The translations under genes and the position numbers were made by a program. Below, one piece after another: positions 37,360 through 44,727 of a stretch of 64,000 nucleotides of DNA (positions are counted from its first letter, which is position 1; every line of letters starts with the position of its first letter). Under the pieces are notes generated by a model. That model was given only the letters and a program-made list of their open reading frames with translations, ran no database searches and had not been told where the DNA came from. The DNA is from Planctomycetota bacterium (lineage in GTDB: Bacteria > Planctomycetota > Planctomycetia > Pirellulales > Lacipirellulaceae), in NCBI GenBank assembly GCA_024278955.1, contig JAJRSE010000102.1:85890-149889 (forward strand), given 5' to 3'.

Positions 37360-37707
37360 CTAAATTGCTTCGGGGCCACGCTCGCCGGTACGGATGCGGA
37401 TGCAATCTTCTAGTGGCAGAACAAAGATCTTGCCATCGCCGATTTGTCCTTCGCCGTCCGAGCGGCCTCCTTCGATAATCGCGTCGATCGTCGGCTGGAC
37501 GAACTCGTCGTTTACCGCAATCTGTAACTGGACTTTGCGCAAGAGATTGACCGAAATTTCACGACCCCGATAAACTTCGGTCTGACCTTTTTGCCTGCCG
37601 AACCCCTGGACGTCCATGATGGTCAGTCGCACGATTTCGACCTGAGAGAGAGCCGTCTTGACGTCGTCGAGTTTGCTGGGCTGGATAATTGCGAGGATAA
37701 GTTTCAT
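37360..37707 (-). CDS. glnK: P-II family nitrogen regulator (GlnB/GlnK type)
   Basis: Trimeric signal protein, 115 residues, that reads 2-oxoglutarate and ADP/ATP and typically blocks Amt channels. The start (37707) is MKLILAIIQPSKLDDV. The T-loop reads GRQKGQTEVYRGREISVN, so the tyrosine normally modified by uridylylation (position 51 in RGAEY) is Ile here. The B-loop GDGKIFV is kept, preceded by about three extra residues (GRSDGEGQ). It lies 168 bases downstream of amtB with a strong hairpin between, so its level may be set by readthrough. Control by nucleotide binding alone is likely. Confidence 0.92.
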   Translation of the reverse strand: MKLILAIIQPSKLDDVKTALSQVEIVRLTIMDVQGFGRQKGQTEVYRGREISVNLLRKVQLQIAVNDEFVQPTIDAIIEGGRSDGEGQIGDGKIFVLPLEDCIRIRTGERGPEAI

Positions 37708-37788
37708 GATGCAATAGATTGGAGGCCGCGATTGAAACCACCAGATTCTAAATCCGCAGCCCGATATCCGCAATCCACAATCAAAAAC

Positions 37789-37852
37789 AGGATGCCCCCG
37801 GCCTGGGCAGGAATTAGGCGGAAAACCTGCCCAAGCCAAAATGGGGCATCCT
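37789..37852 (-). terminator. Long hairpin between amtB and the PII gene
   Basis: On the minus strand: GGATGCCCC...GGGCAGG faces CCTGCCC...GGGGCATCC, followed by TGTTTTTGA. It looks like a partial terminator that would reduce expression of the PII gene relative to amtB. Confidence 0.68.
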
Positions 37853-37875
37853 TACTTCTTCGTAGTTCAGGTGGT

Positions 37876-39279
37876 CTAAGGCATCATCGGAGTGGAGCCA
37901 TAGGCACGCATGCCGTGTTCGCTGATATCCAAGCCTTGCTGTTCGTCGGCGACTGAGACTCGGAGGCAGCCAGCTGCTTTGAGAATGCTAAACAGAATAA
38001 ACATCGTGACAAACGCCCAAACACAGATCACTGCGGTAGCCTGTACCTGAACCGTGATGTAGCCCGCTCGTGTCATCCCCTCGGGGATCGCTGTGCCAAA
38101 GATGCCAGTCGCGATTCCGCCCCAAACTCCGCATAGCCCGTGTACAGGCCATGCACCGACGGGGTCGTCGATTTTTAGCTTATCGAGTAGGAGAATTCCC
38201 ATGACAACCAGCAAGCCGGAGATGGCTCCGATCAAGATTGCCGAGAGAAAGGTCACCTGATCGCAGTTTGCCGTGATACCCACCAAGCCCGCCAAAGCTC
38301 CGTTGAGTGCCATGGTGACGTCGGGTTTACGGAATAAGAACCAAGCAAAAGCCATCGCAGCGACCGAACCGGCTGCGGCGGATAAAGTCGTCGTTACGGC
38401 GATAAAGCAGGTAATGTTCGCGTTGACTGAATCGCTATAAGCAAGCTGGCTTCCAGGATTGAAGCCATACCAACCAACCCAAAGGATAAACACGCCCAAT
38501 GCCGCGAAAGCGATGTTATGTCCCGGAGATGGAATCGACCTGCCGTTAACAAACCGGCCCATTCGCGGGCCAAGCACAATGGCTCCAGCCAGACCGGCAA
38601 AACCGCCAACCGCGTGGACGACCACCGAGCCTGCAAAGTCGGCGAATCCCCATTCGGCCAGTGCGCCGCCGCCCCATTTCCACATACCGCTTATGGGATA
38701 GACCAGGCCTGTAAGGACCGCACTGTAAGCCAAGTAGGCACTAAATTTCATACGGCCAGCTACTGCCCCCGAGACGATGGTTGCGGCAGTGGCTGCGAAA
38801 GCAACTTGAAAGATAAAGTCAGCACTTGGGCTGTACGGCGCCGTAGCATCCACTTCGGTTAACGCGGCATCTCCCCAGCCCATGATGCCCGAGCCACCAA
38901 ACCCAAACCACTTCCCAGCAGCGTCGGCTCCTGGATACATCAAGCCGAAGCCCAGGAAGAAAAACAACAGGACCCCGACAGAGAGGTCCATGATGTTCTT
39001 GAATAAGATATTTACGGTGTTCTTTGCGGCATTTAAGCCGACCTCAACCATTGCAAATCCGGCCTGCATCGAGATGACAAGTACGGCACAAAAGAACATT
39101 ACGAGCGAATTGATGGTGTAAGAAATATCTTGCTCAGCTGTTGCGGCTACTGCCTCGGAAGCAGCTTCGGCCTCTTCTTGGGCAAAAGCAAAGTCCGCAG
39201 TCCAGGCAGTTGCTGCCAGGGTAAAAATGAGTGTTGCCAGTAGCACACTTTTGCCTCGCAGAGGCTGAGGGAGGGTCAT
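37876..39279 (-). CDS. amtB: Ammonium transporter (Amt family)
   Basis: Inner-membrane ammonia channel. The start (39279, AAAGG seven bases upstream) is followed by a signal peptide (SVLLATLIFTLAATAWTADFAFA) and eleven predicted membrane helices. The twin-His pore residues lie in VVVHAVGG and VHGLCGVWGG. ISMQAGFAMVEVGLNAAKN is the family opening. It lies upstream of the PII gene, the usual pairing for blocking at high nitrogen. The promoter is of the sigma-54 type (39346-39363). Confidence 0.94.
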   Translation of the reverse strand: MTLPQPLRGKSVLLATLIFTLAATAWTADFAFAQEEAEAASEAVAATAEQDISYTINSLVMFFCAVLVISMQAGFAMVEVGLNAAKNTVNILFKNIMDLSVGVLLFFFLGFGLMYPGADAAGKWFGFGGSGIMGWGDAALTEVDATAPYSPSADFIFQVAFAATAATIVSGAVAGRMKFSAYLAYSAVLTGLVYPISGMWKWGGGALAEWGFADFAGSVVVHAVGGFAGLAGAIVLGPRMGRFVNGRSIPSPGHNIAFAALGVFILWVGWYGFNPGSQLAYSDSVNANITCFIAVTTTLSAAAGSVAAMAFAWFLFRKPDVTMALNGALAGLVGITANCDQVTFLSAILIGAISGLLVVMGILLLDKLKIDDPVGAWPVHGLCGVWGGIATGIFGTAIPEGMTRAGYITVQVQATAVICVWAFVTMFILFSILKAAGCLRVSVADEQQGLDISEHGMRAYGSTPMMP

Positions 39280-39345
39280 GGGTACGCCTTTTTTCACGAT
39301 TTGAAATGTCAAAGCCCGGAAACCAAGCTACGTTGGTACGGCGTA

Positions 39346-39363
39346 GTGCAAGCAGCGTGCCAA
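39346..39363 (-). promoter_or_regulatory. Sigma-54 promoter before amtB
   Basis: On the minus strand TTGGCACGCTGCTTGCACT: the -24 box TGGCAC and -12 box TTGCA with the exact GG-N10-GC spacing. It lies about 67 bases upstream of the amtB start. Fits nitrogen-starvation control. Confidence 0.8.
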
Positions 39364-39506
39364 TTCTAGAAATGCCTCTCGGTAATCGCGCAAGAATTTG
39401 GCGCAAGTCCAGTCGTGGAAAGAGTTTCTCTATGCAAGAAAGAAAAGGCTTGCCTGAAAAGACTTCTTGGGTCTGCTTAGTCGCTAGTCACTAACTGACG
39501 CGCTGT

Positions 39507-39519
39507 TAAGCAGTGCTTA
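39507..39519. promoter_or_regulatory. Palindrome upstream of the sigma-54 promoter
   Basis: TAAGCA-G-TGCTTA, a perfect 6+6 palindrome about 145-160 bases upstream of the sigma-54 -24/-12 site. A candidate activator-binding site; not a match to the E. coli NtrC consensus. Confidence 0.35.
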
Positions 39520-39583
39520 GAGAATCAGCAAGCAAGCCCAGGGATGGGAATCTCGGGGCTTTCAAAGCGTGATTGAGACCGCA

Positions 39584-40528
39584 CTAGCCGACTTGCGGCG
39601 GTTTTTCGCTAACGACTTCGGCAAACAGTGCGTCGACAAAGTCGTTTGGGCTAAAGAGTGCCCAATCTTCGGGCTGCTCGCCAACGCCAACATACTTGAC
39701 TGGCAGACCAACCTGCTGGCGAATCGCCACCACGACCCCGCCTTTGGCTGTGCCGTCGAGCTTTGCTAAAACGATCCCTGTGCAGTCAACCGCCTCGGTA
39801 AAGCTATTTGCCTGGCTAATCCCGTTTTGGCCTGTTGTGGCGTCGAGCACAAGCAAGACTTCATGTGGTGCTTCGGGGATCTGTTTGCGAATCGATTGCT
39901 GAATTTTCGTCAGCTCAGCCATCAAGTTTCTCTGAGTTTGGAGTCGGCCAGCCGTGTCGACGATACAGACGTCTGCCCCGGTTTTAATACATTGCTCAAC
40001 CGCCCGATAAGCGACCGAAGCCGGGTGGGCTCCGTCTTCGCCGGTTACGATGTCGACTCCAAGCCGTTCCGACCAAATTTCCAACTGCTTGACCGCCGCC
40101 GCTCGGAAGGTATCGCCTGCCCCGAGCACAACTCGCTTGCCATCTGCTTTTAGCAGATGAGCCAGCTTTGCAATCGAAGTGGTTTTACCAGCTCCATTGA
40201 CCCCGCAAACCATAATGATTGTTGGGCCTGACTCAGCAAACTGGATCGGAGCATCTTCCTGGGCCATCAATTCGGCCAACTTACTTTTCCAAGTGGCAAC
40301 TACTTCTTCAAGCGTCACCACACGTCCACGCATTTTTGAAGCGACTTCGCTGACAATCTCTTCGACCGAGTCGTACCCCATGTCGGTCTTAAAAAGGATC
40401 GCACGCATTTCGTCGAGAAACTTGTCGTCGATCAACCGCCCTTCGCTCTTAAAGAGATCGCGAACGTCGGTTTTGAAAATATCGGTTGTTTTCTTCAGCC
40501 CACGGCGAAGCTTATCAAAAAAGCCCAT
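39584..40528 (-). CDS. ftsY: Signal recognition particle receptor FtsY
   Basis: GTPase that docks SRP-ribosome complexes at the membrane. Length 314 residues: a short N-domain (FFDKLRRGLKKT, no long acidic A-domain) and the NG domain with G1 GVNGAGKTTSIAKL, DTFRAAA, DTAGRLQ, and the G4 region LAKLDGTAKGG. It lies upstream of nothing obvious on the same strand; nusB, ribH and rho follow on the upstream side with separate spacing. Confidence 0.95.
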   Translation of the reverse strand: MGFFDKLRRGLKKTTDIFKTDVRDLFKSEGRLIDDKFLDEMRAILFKTDMGYDSVEEIVSEVASKMRGRVVTLEEVVATWKSKLAELMAQEDAPIQFAESGPTIIMVCGVNGAGKTTSIAKLAHLLKADGKRVVLGAGDTFRAAAVKQLEIWSERLGVDIVTGEDGAHPASVAYRAVEQCIKTGADVCIVDTAGRLQTQRNLMAELTKIQQSIRKQIPEAPHEVLLVLDATTGQNGISQANSFTEAVDCTGIVLAKLDGTAKGGVVVAIRQQVGLPVKYVGVGEQPEDWALFSPNDFVDALFAEVVSEKPPQVG

Positions 40529-40588
40529 TGGAATTTGGAACTCGGAATGTGGAAGGGGGAATAAAAAACGAGGGCGAGCCGTTGGGGC

Positions 40589-40990
40589 TCATTTTTCTCG
40601 GATTAGCAGCTTGTCGAGAATGCCATTGACGAATTGCGACGAGCTTTCGCTGCCAAACCGTTTTGCAAGTTCTAGGGCCTCGTCAATCGCGACTCGGTCT
40701 GGCGTGTCGCCGTAGCGGATTTCAAAAGCACCAAGCCGCAAGACGTTACGGTCGGTGGCTGCCATTCGCGACAGACTCCAATTCTCGGCCTTTTCTTCCA
40801 ACAAGGTGTCAATCTCTGCCAGATTGCGTTTAACTCCCTGGACCAGACCAATTGCAAACTCGCGTAGCGACTCGTCTTTCAGACGCGATTTGACGAATGG
40901 AGCAAGCTGATCGATTGACTCACGGGGATTCAGATCCTCTTGAAACAACGCTTGCAGAGCAACCTCGCGTGCTCGACTACGACGTTCCAT
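40589..40990 (-). CDS. nusB: Transcription antitermination factor NusB
   Basis: All-helical RNA-binding protein (133 residues) that with NusE binds boxA and supports rRNA transcription. Family markers: RRSRAREVALQALFQ at the start, WSLSRMAATDRNVLRLGAFE and AIDEALELAKRFGSESSSQFVNGILDKL. The start at 40990 (MERRSR) is chosen over 41023 by family length. It lies between ribH and ftsY. Confidence 0.93.
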   Translation of the reverse strand: MERRSRAREVALQALFQEDLNPRESIDQLAPFVKSRLKDESLREFAIGLVQGVKRNLAEIDTLLEEKAENWSLSRMAATDRNVLRLGAFEIRYGDTPDRVAIDEALELAKRFGSESSSQFVNGILDKLLIREK

Positions 40991-41049
40991 GATGAAAGCT
41001 CCGAACAGAATAAAAAAGACCAAGTATCATTTGCAACATTCTATACCAC

Positions 41050-41514
41050 TCAACAGTTCTTGAGCAGCCCAACCAATTGCAATGCGGCTTCCGCACATTC
41101 ACTGCCTTTATTTCCAACATTGCCACCTGCGCGGTGAATCGCCTGTTCCATCGATTCGCAGGTCAGCACGCCAAAGAGGACCGGTAAGTCGTTGCCTAGC
41201 GAGATCTCCATCAGCCCTAAGCTCACCCCGCGATTTAGGTGCTGGTCGTGAGTCGTTTCGCCGCGAATTACCGCGCCCAAGCAAATGATAGCCGCGTACT
41301 TGCCGCTCTGGGCAAGCCGCTGGGCAACCACCGGGATTTCCCAAGAACCAGGAACCCAGGCAATCTGGATTTGCGAGTCGTCCACTCCAGCAGCTTGCAG
41401 AGTCTTCAACGCTCCCTCAAGGAGCTTTGTGGTGATCGTACGATTCCACTCAGCGACAACAATTGCAAAGCAATCGGTCGAATCGGGCGGCGAGGTGGGG
41501 AGGGTCTGAGGCAC
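41050..41514 (-). CDS. ribH: 6,7-dimethyl-8-ribityllumazine synthase
   Basis: Penultimate step of riboflavin synthesis, joining a pyrimidine and a four-carbon phosphate. The 154-residue protein shows [10 protein letters not shown] (substrate pocket), the [13 protein letters not shown] segment, [15 protein letters not shown] (catalytic His) and [14 protein letters not shown] (phosphate-side Arg is replaced by Lys-rich GNVGNKG). It lies just upstream of nusB, a common bacterial pairing. Confidence 0.93.
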   Translation of the reverse strand: MPQTLPTSPPDSTDCFAIVVAEWNRTITTKLLEGALKTLQAAGVDDSQIQIAWVPGSWEIPVVAQRLAQSGKYAAIICLGAVIRGETTHDQHLNRGVSLGLMEISLGNDLPVLFGVLTCESMEQAIHRAGGNVGNKGSECAEAALQLVGLLKNC

Positions 41515-41522
41515 AGTTGATT

Positions 41523-41574
41523 TCGGAATGCGGATTTCAGAATGCAGAATTCGCGTATTCCCTTCCGCATTCCG
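41523..41574. repeat. Inverted GGAATGCGGA repeat between ribH and rho
   Basis: CGGAATGCGGA (41524) faces TCCGCATTCCG (to 41574). Low-complexity GGAATGCGG/AGAATGCAG repeats fill the gap. Similar short CCGCAATCC-type strings occur around 37750 and 40537. Confidence 0.55.
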
Positions 41575-41590
41575 CCATCCAAGCTCCGCC

Positions 41591-43075
41591 TTACTCTTTA
41601 ATGCTCATCAAAAACTCTGCGTTCGACTTGGTCTTGCGCAGTCGGGTCGTAAGTAGATCCATCGCATCTGGGGGGTTCATTTCCGACAAGACGCGGCGGA
41701 GAATGCAGACTCGGCGGTATTCTTCAGGATCCATGAGCATCTCTTCGCGACGCGTACCGCTCTGATTGATGTCGATCGCCGGCCAGATGCGTTTATCGAC
41801 CAACTTGCGGTCGAGGACAATCTCCTGGTTGCCGGTGCCTTTGAACTCTTCAAAAATCACCTCGTCCATCCGGCTGCCTGTGTCGATTAGTGCTGTCGCG
41901 ACGATGGTCAACGACCCGCCTTCTTCGACCTTGCGAGCAGAACCGAAAAAACGCTTGGGCCGTTGCATCGCGTTTGCATCGATACCGCCCGAGAGCAACT
42001 TGCCCGAATGGGGGCATTCGGAGTTCCAGGCTCGGGCAAGCCGAGTGATGGAATCGAGAAAAATCACCACGTCACGCCCATATTCGACCATGCGTTTGGC
42101 TTTCTCGATCACCATGTCAGCGACCTGGATGTGCCGTGCGGCAGGCTCGTCGAACGTTGAGCTGATGACTTCGCAGTTCGAGCCCTTGATCTCCCGTTCC
42201 ATGTCGGTGACTTCTTCAGGCCGTTCGTCGATCAGCAGCATGAAGACATAGGCTTCTGGGTAATTGGCCAACACGCTTTGGGCCATTTTCTGCATCAATA
42301 TCGTCTTGCCTGCGCGGGGTGGGCTGACGATTAAACCTCGCTGCCCAAAGCCCAAAGGTATGATCATGTCGACTACCCGCATGTCGATGTTTTCGGGCGT
42401 CGTATCCATCGAAATACGTCGATTCGGGTGGTTGGGCGTCAGGTTATCGAAAAATATTTTCTTCGACAGCATGTTGGGATCTTCGCCATTGATTGCTTCG
42501 ATTCGCAGCAAAGCAAAGTAACGCTCATTTTCCTTCGGCGGACGAATCGTGCCCGCAACCGTTGCTCCGGTGTGTAATCCGAAGCGGCGAATCTGGCTTG
42601 GCGAAACGTAGATATCGTCTGGGCAGGAGAGATAGTGGTAGTCGGGGCTACGCAGAAAGCCAAACCCGTCGGGCAGGATTTCGAGCGTCCCTTCGCCGAA
42701 CATCATGCCATCGAGCTTCACGCGATTTTTCAGCACGCGGAAAATCAAGTCTTGTTTCTTGAGTCCCGCAGCTTCTTGAACGCCTTCTTTGCTTGCGATT
42801 TCGATCAGCTCAGGCATGCCCATTCGTTGCAGAGCCGCGATATGGACATTCGGGTCAGGTTTATCGGTGCGTTCGATTGTTTTGCCAACCCGGCGCACAC
42901 GCTCAGCCGCCTTGTCGAGTTCTTCGGCAAGGGAGAGAGGCTCTTCACGATCGAGTTCTGCGAGACGATCGCTCGCAGCTCCTTGGATCGAGCTGTTCTG
43001 TTCAAACGGGCGCCGCCTACGGGGAGGGGCATTTGAGCGACCACGTCGCTGGCCACGATTGCCGGTATCGGCCAT
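41591..43075 (-). CDS. rho: Transcription termination factor Rho
   Basis: Hexameric RNA helicase that ends transcription. Residues 1-50 form an Arg/Pro-rich disordered N-terminus. Then come the Rho N-domain ([21 protein letters not shown]), the cold-shock-like RNA-binding fold ([13 protein letters not shown]) and the motor domain: Walker [13 protein letters not shown], Walker [17 protein letters not shown]- and R-loops ([15 protein letters not shown]). AGGAG nine bases upstream fixes the start at 43075. An earlier in-frame ATG (43156) adds unlike sequence. Transcribed with ribH and nusB on the minus strand, but with an inverted repeat between. Confidence 0.95.
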   Translation of the reverse strand: MADTGNRGQRRGRSNAPPRRRRPFEQNSSIQGAASDRLAELDREEPLSLAEELDKAAERVRRVGKTIERTDKPDPNVHIAALQRMGMPELIEIASKEGVQEAAGLKKQDLIFRVLKNRVKLDGMMFGEGTLEILPDGFGFLRSPDYHYLSCPDDIYVSPSQIRRFGLHTGATVAGTIRPPKENERYFALLRIEAINGEDPNMLSKKIFFDNLTPNHPNRRISMDTTPENIDMRVVDMIIPLGFGQRGLIVSPPRAGKTILMQKMAQSVLANYPEAYVFMLLIDERPEEVTDMEREIKGSNCEVISSTFDEPAARHIQVADMVIEKAKRMVEYGRDVVIFLDSITRLARAWNSECPHSGKLLSGGIDANAMQRPKRFFGSARKVEEGGSLTIVATALIDTGSRMDEVIFEEFKGTGNQEIVLDRKLVDKRIWPAIDINQSGTRREEMLMDPEEYRRVCILRRVLSEMNPPDAMDLLTTRLRKTKSNAEFLMSIKE

Positions 43076-43380
43076 CGGATTAGACTCCTGAAAAGAAGCA
43101 AATAGTCGGCGCGGAATGCGCCTGGGGTGGGGAAAACTTAACTGGTTTGCTTGCACACTTATTTCGCTTAGCTAATGCTTCGCAAAGGGAAAGTAGTGAT
43201 ACAAAATTCTAAGGGCCGGGATATCGTGTTCCGGAAAGGAGTATAGGGGAGGGAAATGAAAAGGAAGAGAGGGTAGCCCGATCACTCGTCAGCCACATAA
43301 CCAGTATTACAAGCATCAGCCGGACAAGCAACCTTATCGCACCAGATTAGAGCTCCTCTCGGCCAAAAGTATGAAAGCAT
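43076..43380. other. Intergenic region between rho and coaE
   Basis: No gene is supportable. Presumably contains the rho promoter and the 3' region of coaE. Confidence 0.4.
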
Positions 43381-44004
43381 TTACGACGAACCCGAGACAA
43401 ATGACTCCCAGAAGTCGTGAACTAAGGCTCTCAGAGCTTCACGAGAGCCCTCGTTGGCCAATATCTGCGTAGCCTGAACTCTTTTCTCTTCAATCGGCAT
43501 TTGGGCCTGCTCTCGTCGAGAAAATTCTTCCTCAGACCATCCCCTGGCTTGAGCCCGGCAGAGCCGCGTTTCTCTTGGCGAATCCACAAAAATCACCTCT
43601 TTGCAAAGGCTTCCCCAGCCCGCCTCAAGCAACAAGGGGGCGTCAATCACTGCTGCCGGAACCCCCTGCTGCGCTAGCCGGCCAAGCTCCTTCTCGAACT
43701 GCTGGTGAATGGTTGGGTGGAGTGTTTGCTCTAAAAATTGCAATTCCGCACGGCTGGCATCCTGCCCCGAAAAAACCCGCTTTGCCACAGCCGAGCGATC
43801 GATCTCTCCTGATTTCCCTAGGCTCGATTCTCGAAGAATGGCCGAACCCCAACGCTCGACCAGTTTCTGCTTCACCTCTGGAAGGTTAATCACCTCATGC
43901 GCCGTCTGGTCAGCATCAAGGACAACCGCCCCAAGAGCCGCCAACTCAGCCGAAACCGCCGACTTGCCGCTCGCTATCCCGCCAACAATTCCGAGTATCT
44001 GCAT
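43381..44004 (-). CDS. coaE: Dephospho-CoA kinase
   Basis: Final step of coenzyme A synthesis, phosphorylating the 3' hydroxyl of dephospho-CoA. P-loop GGIASGKS at the N-terminus, VVLDADQTAHEV (the family Asp), and QEQ/DAPLLLEAGW in the lid region are visible. Length 207 residues is usual. No neighbour of the same pathway. Confidence 0.94.
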   Translation of the reverse strand: MQILGIVGGIASGKSAVSAELAALGAVVLDADQTAHEVINLPEVKQKLVERWGSAILRESSLGKSGEIDRSAVAKRVFSGQDASRAELQFLEQTLHPTIHQQFEKELGRLAQQGVPAAVIDAPLLLEAGWGSLCKEVIFVDSPRETRLCRAQARGWSEEEFSRREQAQMPIEEKRVQATQILANEGSREALRALVHDFWESFVSGSS

Positions 44005-44042
44005 GGTTTATGAGAGGGGGAGAGAAAGACTTAACATACTCG

Positions 44043-44330
44043 TCATTCAGAGGGCACACATTGAAGCTGGATGCCTAGGGAACTTACAATAGCTGTGATG
44101 CTAGAGAATGTGGGGTTTCCTTCTTCGGAAAGCATTCGATAGAGAGGTTCGCGGGCGAGCTGGGTGCTACGTGCCAGCTTGGTCATTCCCCCCTGAACTT
44201 TTGCCACATCGCGAAGGCCAAGAAGAAAAACATCGGTGCCTTCTTCCAAGCAAGCAGAGAGGTAGCCAGCTGCTTCTTCGGGGTTGGCAAGGTCTTCCAT
44301 AAGGAAGTCTTCGTAATTGCTAGTTGGCAT
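44043..44330 (-). CDS. Antitoxin of a HigBA-like toxin-antitoxin pair
   Basis: A 95-residue helix-turn-helix protein of the 'addiction module antidote' family (HigA-like). DFLMEDLANPEEAAGYLSACL opens the family pattern; MTKLARSTQLAREPLYRML is the recognition helix-turn-helix; GNPTFSSITAIVSSLG is the second helix pair. It neutralises the upstream toxin and represses their promoter. The start at 44330 overlaps the toxin stop by 11 bases, so the two are translationally coupled. Confidence 0.85.
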   Translation of the reverse strand: MPTSNYEDFLMEDLANPEEAAGYLSACLEEGTDVFLLGLRDVAKVQGGMTKLARSTQLAREPLYRMLSEEGNPTFSSITAIVSSLGIQLQCVPSE

Positions 44331-44661
44331 TTTTAGTCTCCCGATAGTCAGTCCAATACGCCTTCGCTTTGATAATGTCGCGTTGTTGGGTGCTTTTGTC
44401 TCCTCCTGCAAGCAGGATGACAAGCCTTTCAGCATCTCGCCCCAAATAGACCCGATAGCCGGGTCCAATGTGAATACGTAATTCAATAACGCCCTCGCCA
44501 ACCGAGGTGGTATCTCCGAAGTTTCCAAGGCGAACCCGAGCTAACCTGGCACGGACCCTCTGCTTTGCTTTCTGGTCGCGTAAGCTTCGGAACCAAGCCT
44601 TAAATGGATTCTTCCCATCAGTCGTTTCGTAAATTTCAACCCGCTGAGGTTCGGCATCCAT
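44320..44661 (-). CDS. RelE/HigB-like toxin
   Basis: A 113-residue RelE-superfamily ribonuclease-type toxin (phage-derived Gp49/HigB-like). GKNPFKAWFRSLRDQKAKQRVRARL is the N-terminal helix pair; VIELRIHIGPGYRVYLGR is the beta-sheet core; LLAGGDKSTQQRDIIKAKAYW closes the fold, with the Arg/Lys residues used for mRNA cleavage. In this order (toxin first, antitoxin second) the pair follows the HigB/HigA plan. It is transcribed with its antitoxin; no plasmid or phage genes adjoin. Confidence 0.85.
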   Translation of the reverse strand: MDAEPQRVEIYETTDGKNPFKAWFRSLRDQKAKQRVRARLARVRLGNFGDTTSVGEGVIELRIHIGPGYRVYLGRDAERLVILLAGGDKSTQQRDIIKAKAYWTDYRETKNAN

Positions 44662-44727
44662 AGCAATTCAAGTGTAACTTGTAAGTTACATCCCGTCAAG
44701 CAGTCCAAAAACACAATCACCCAACCG

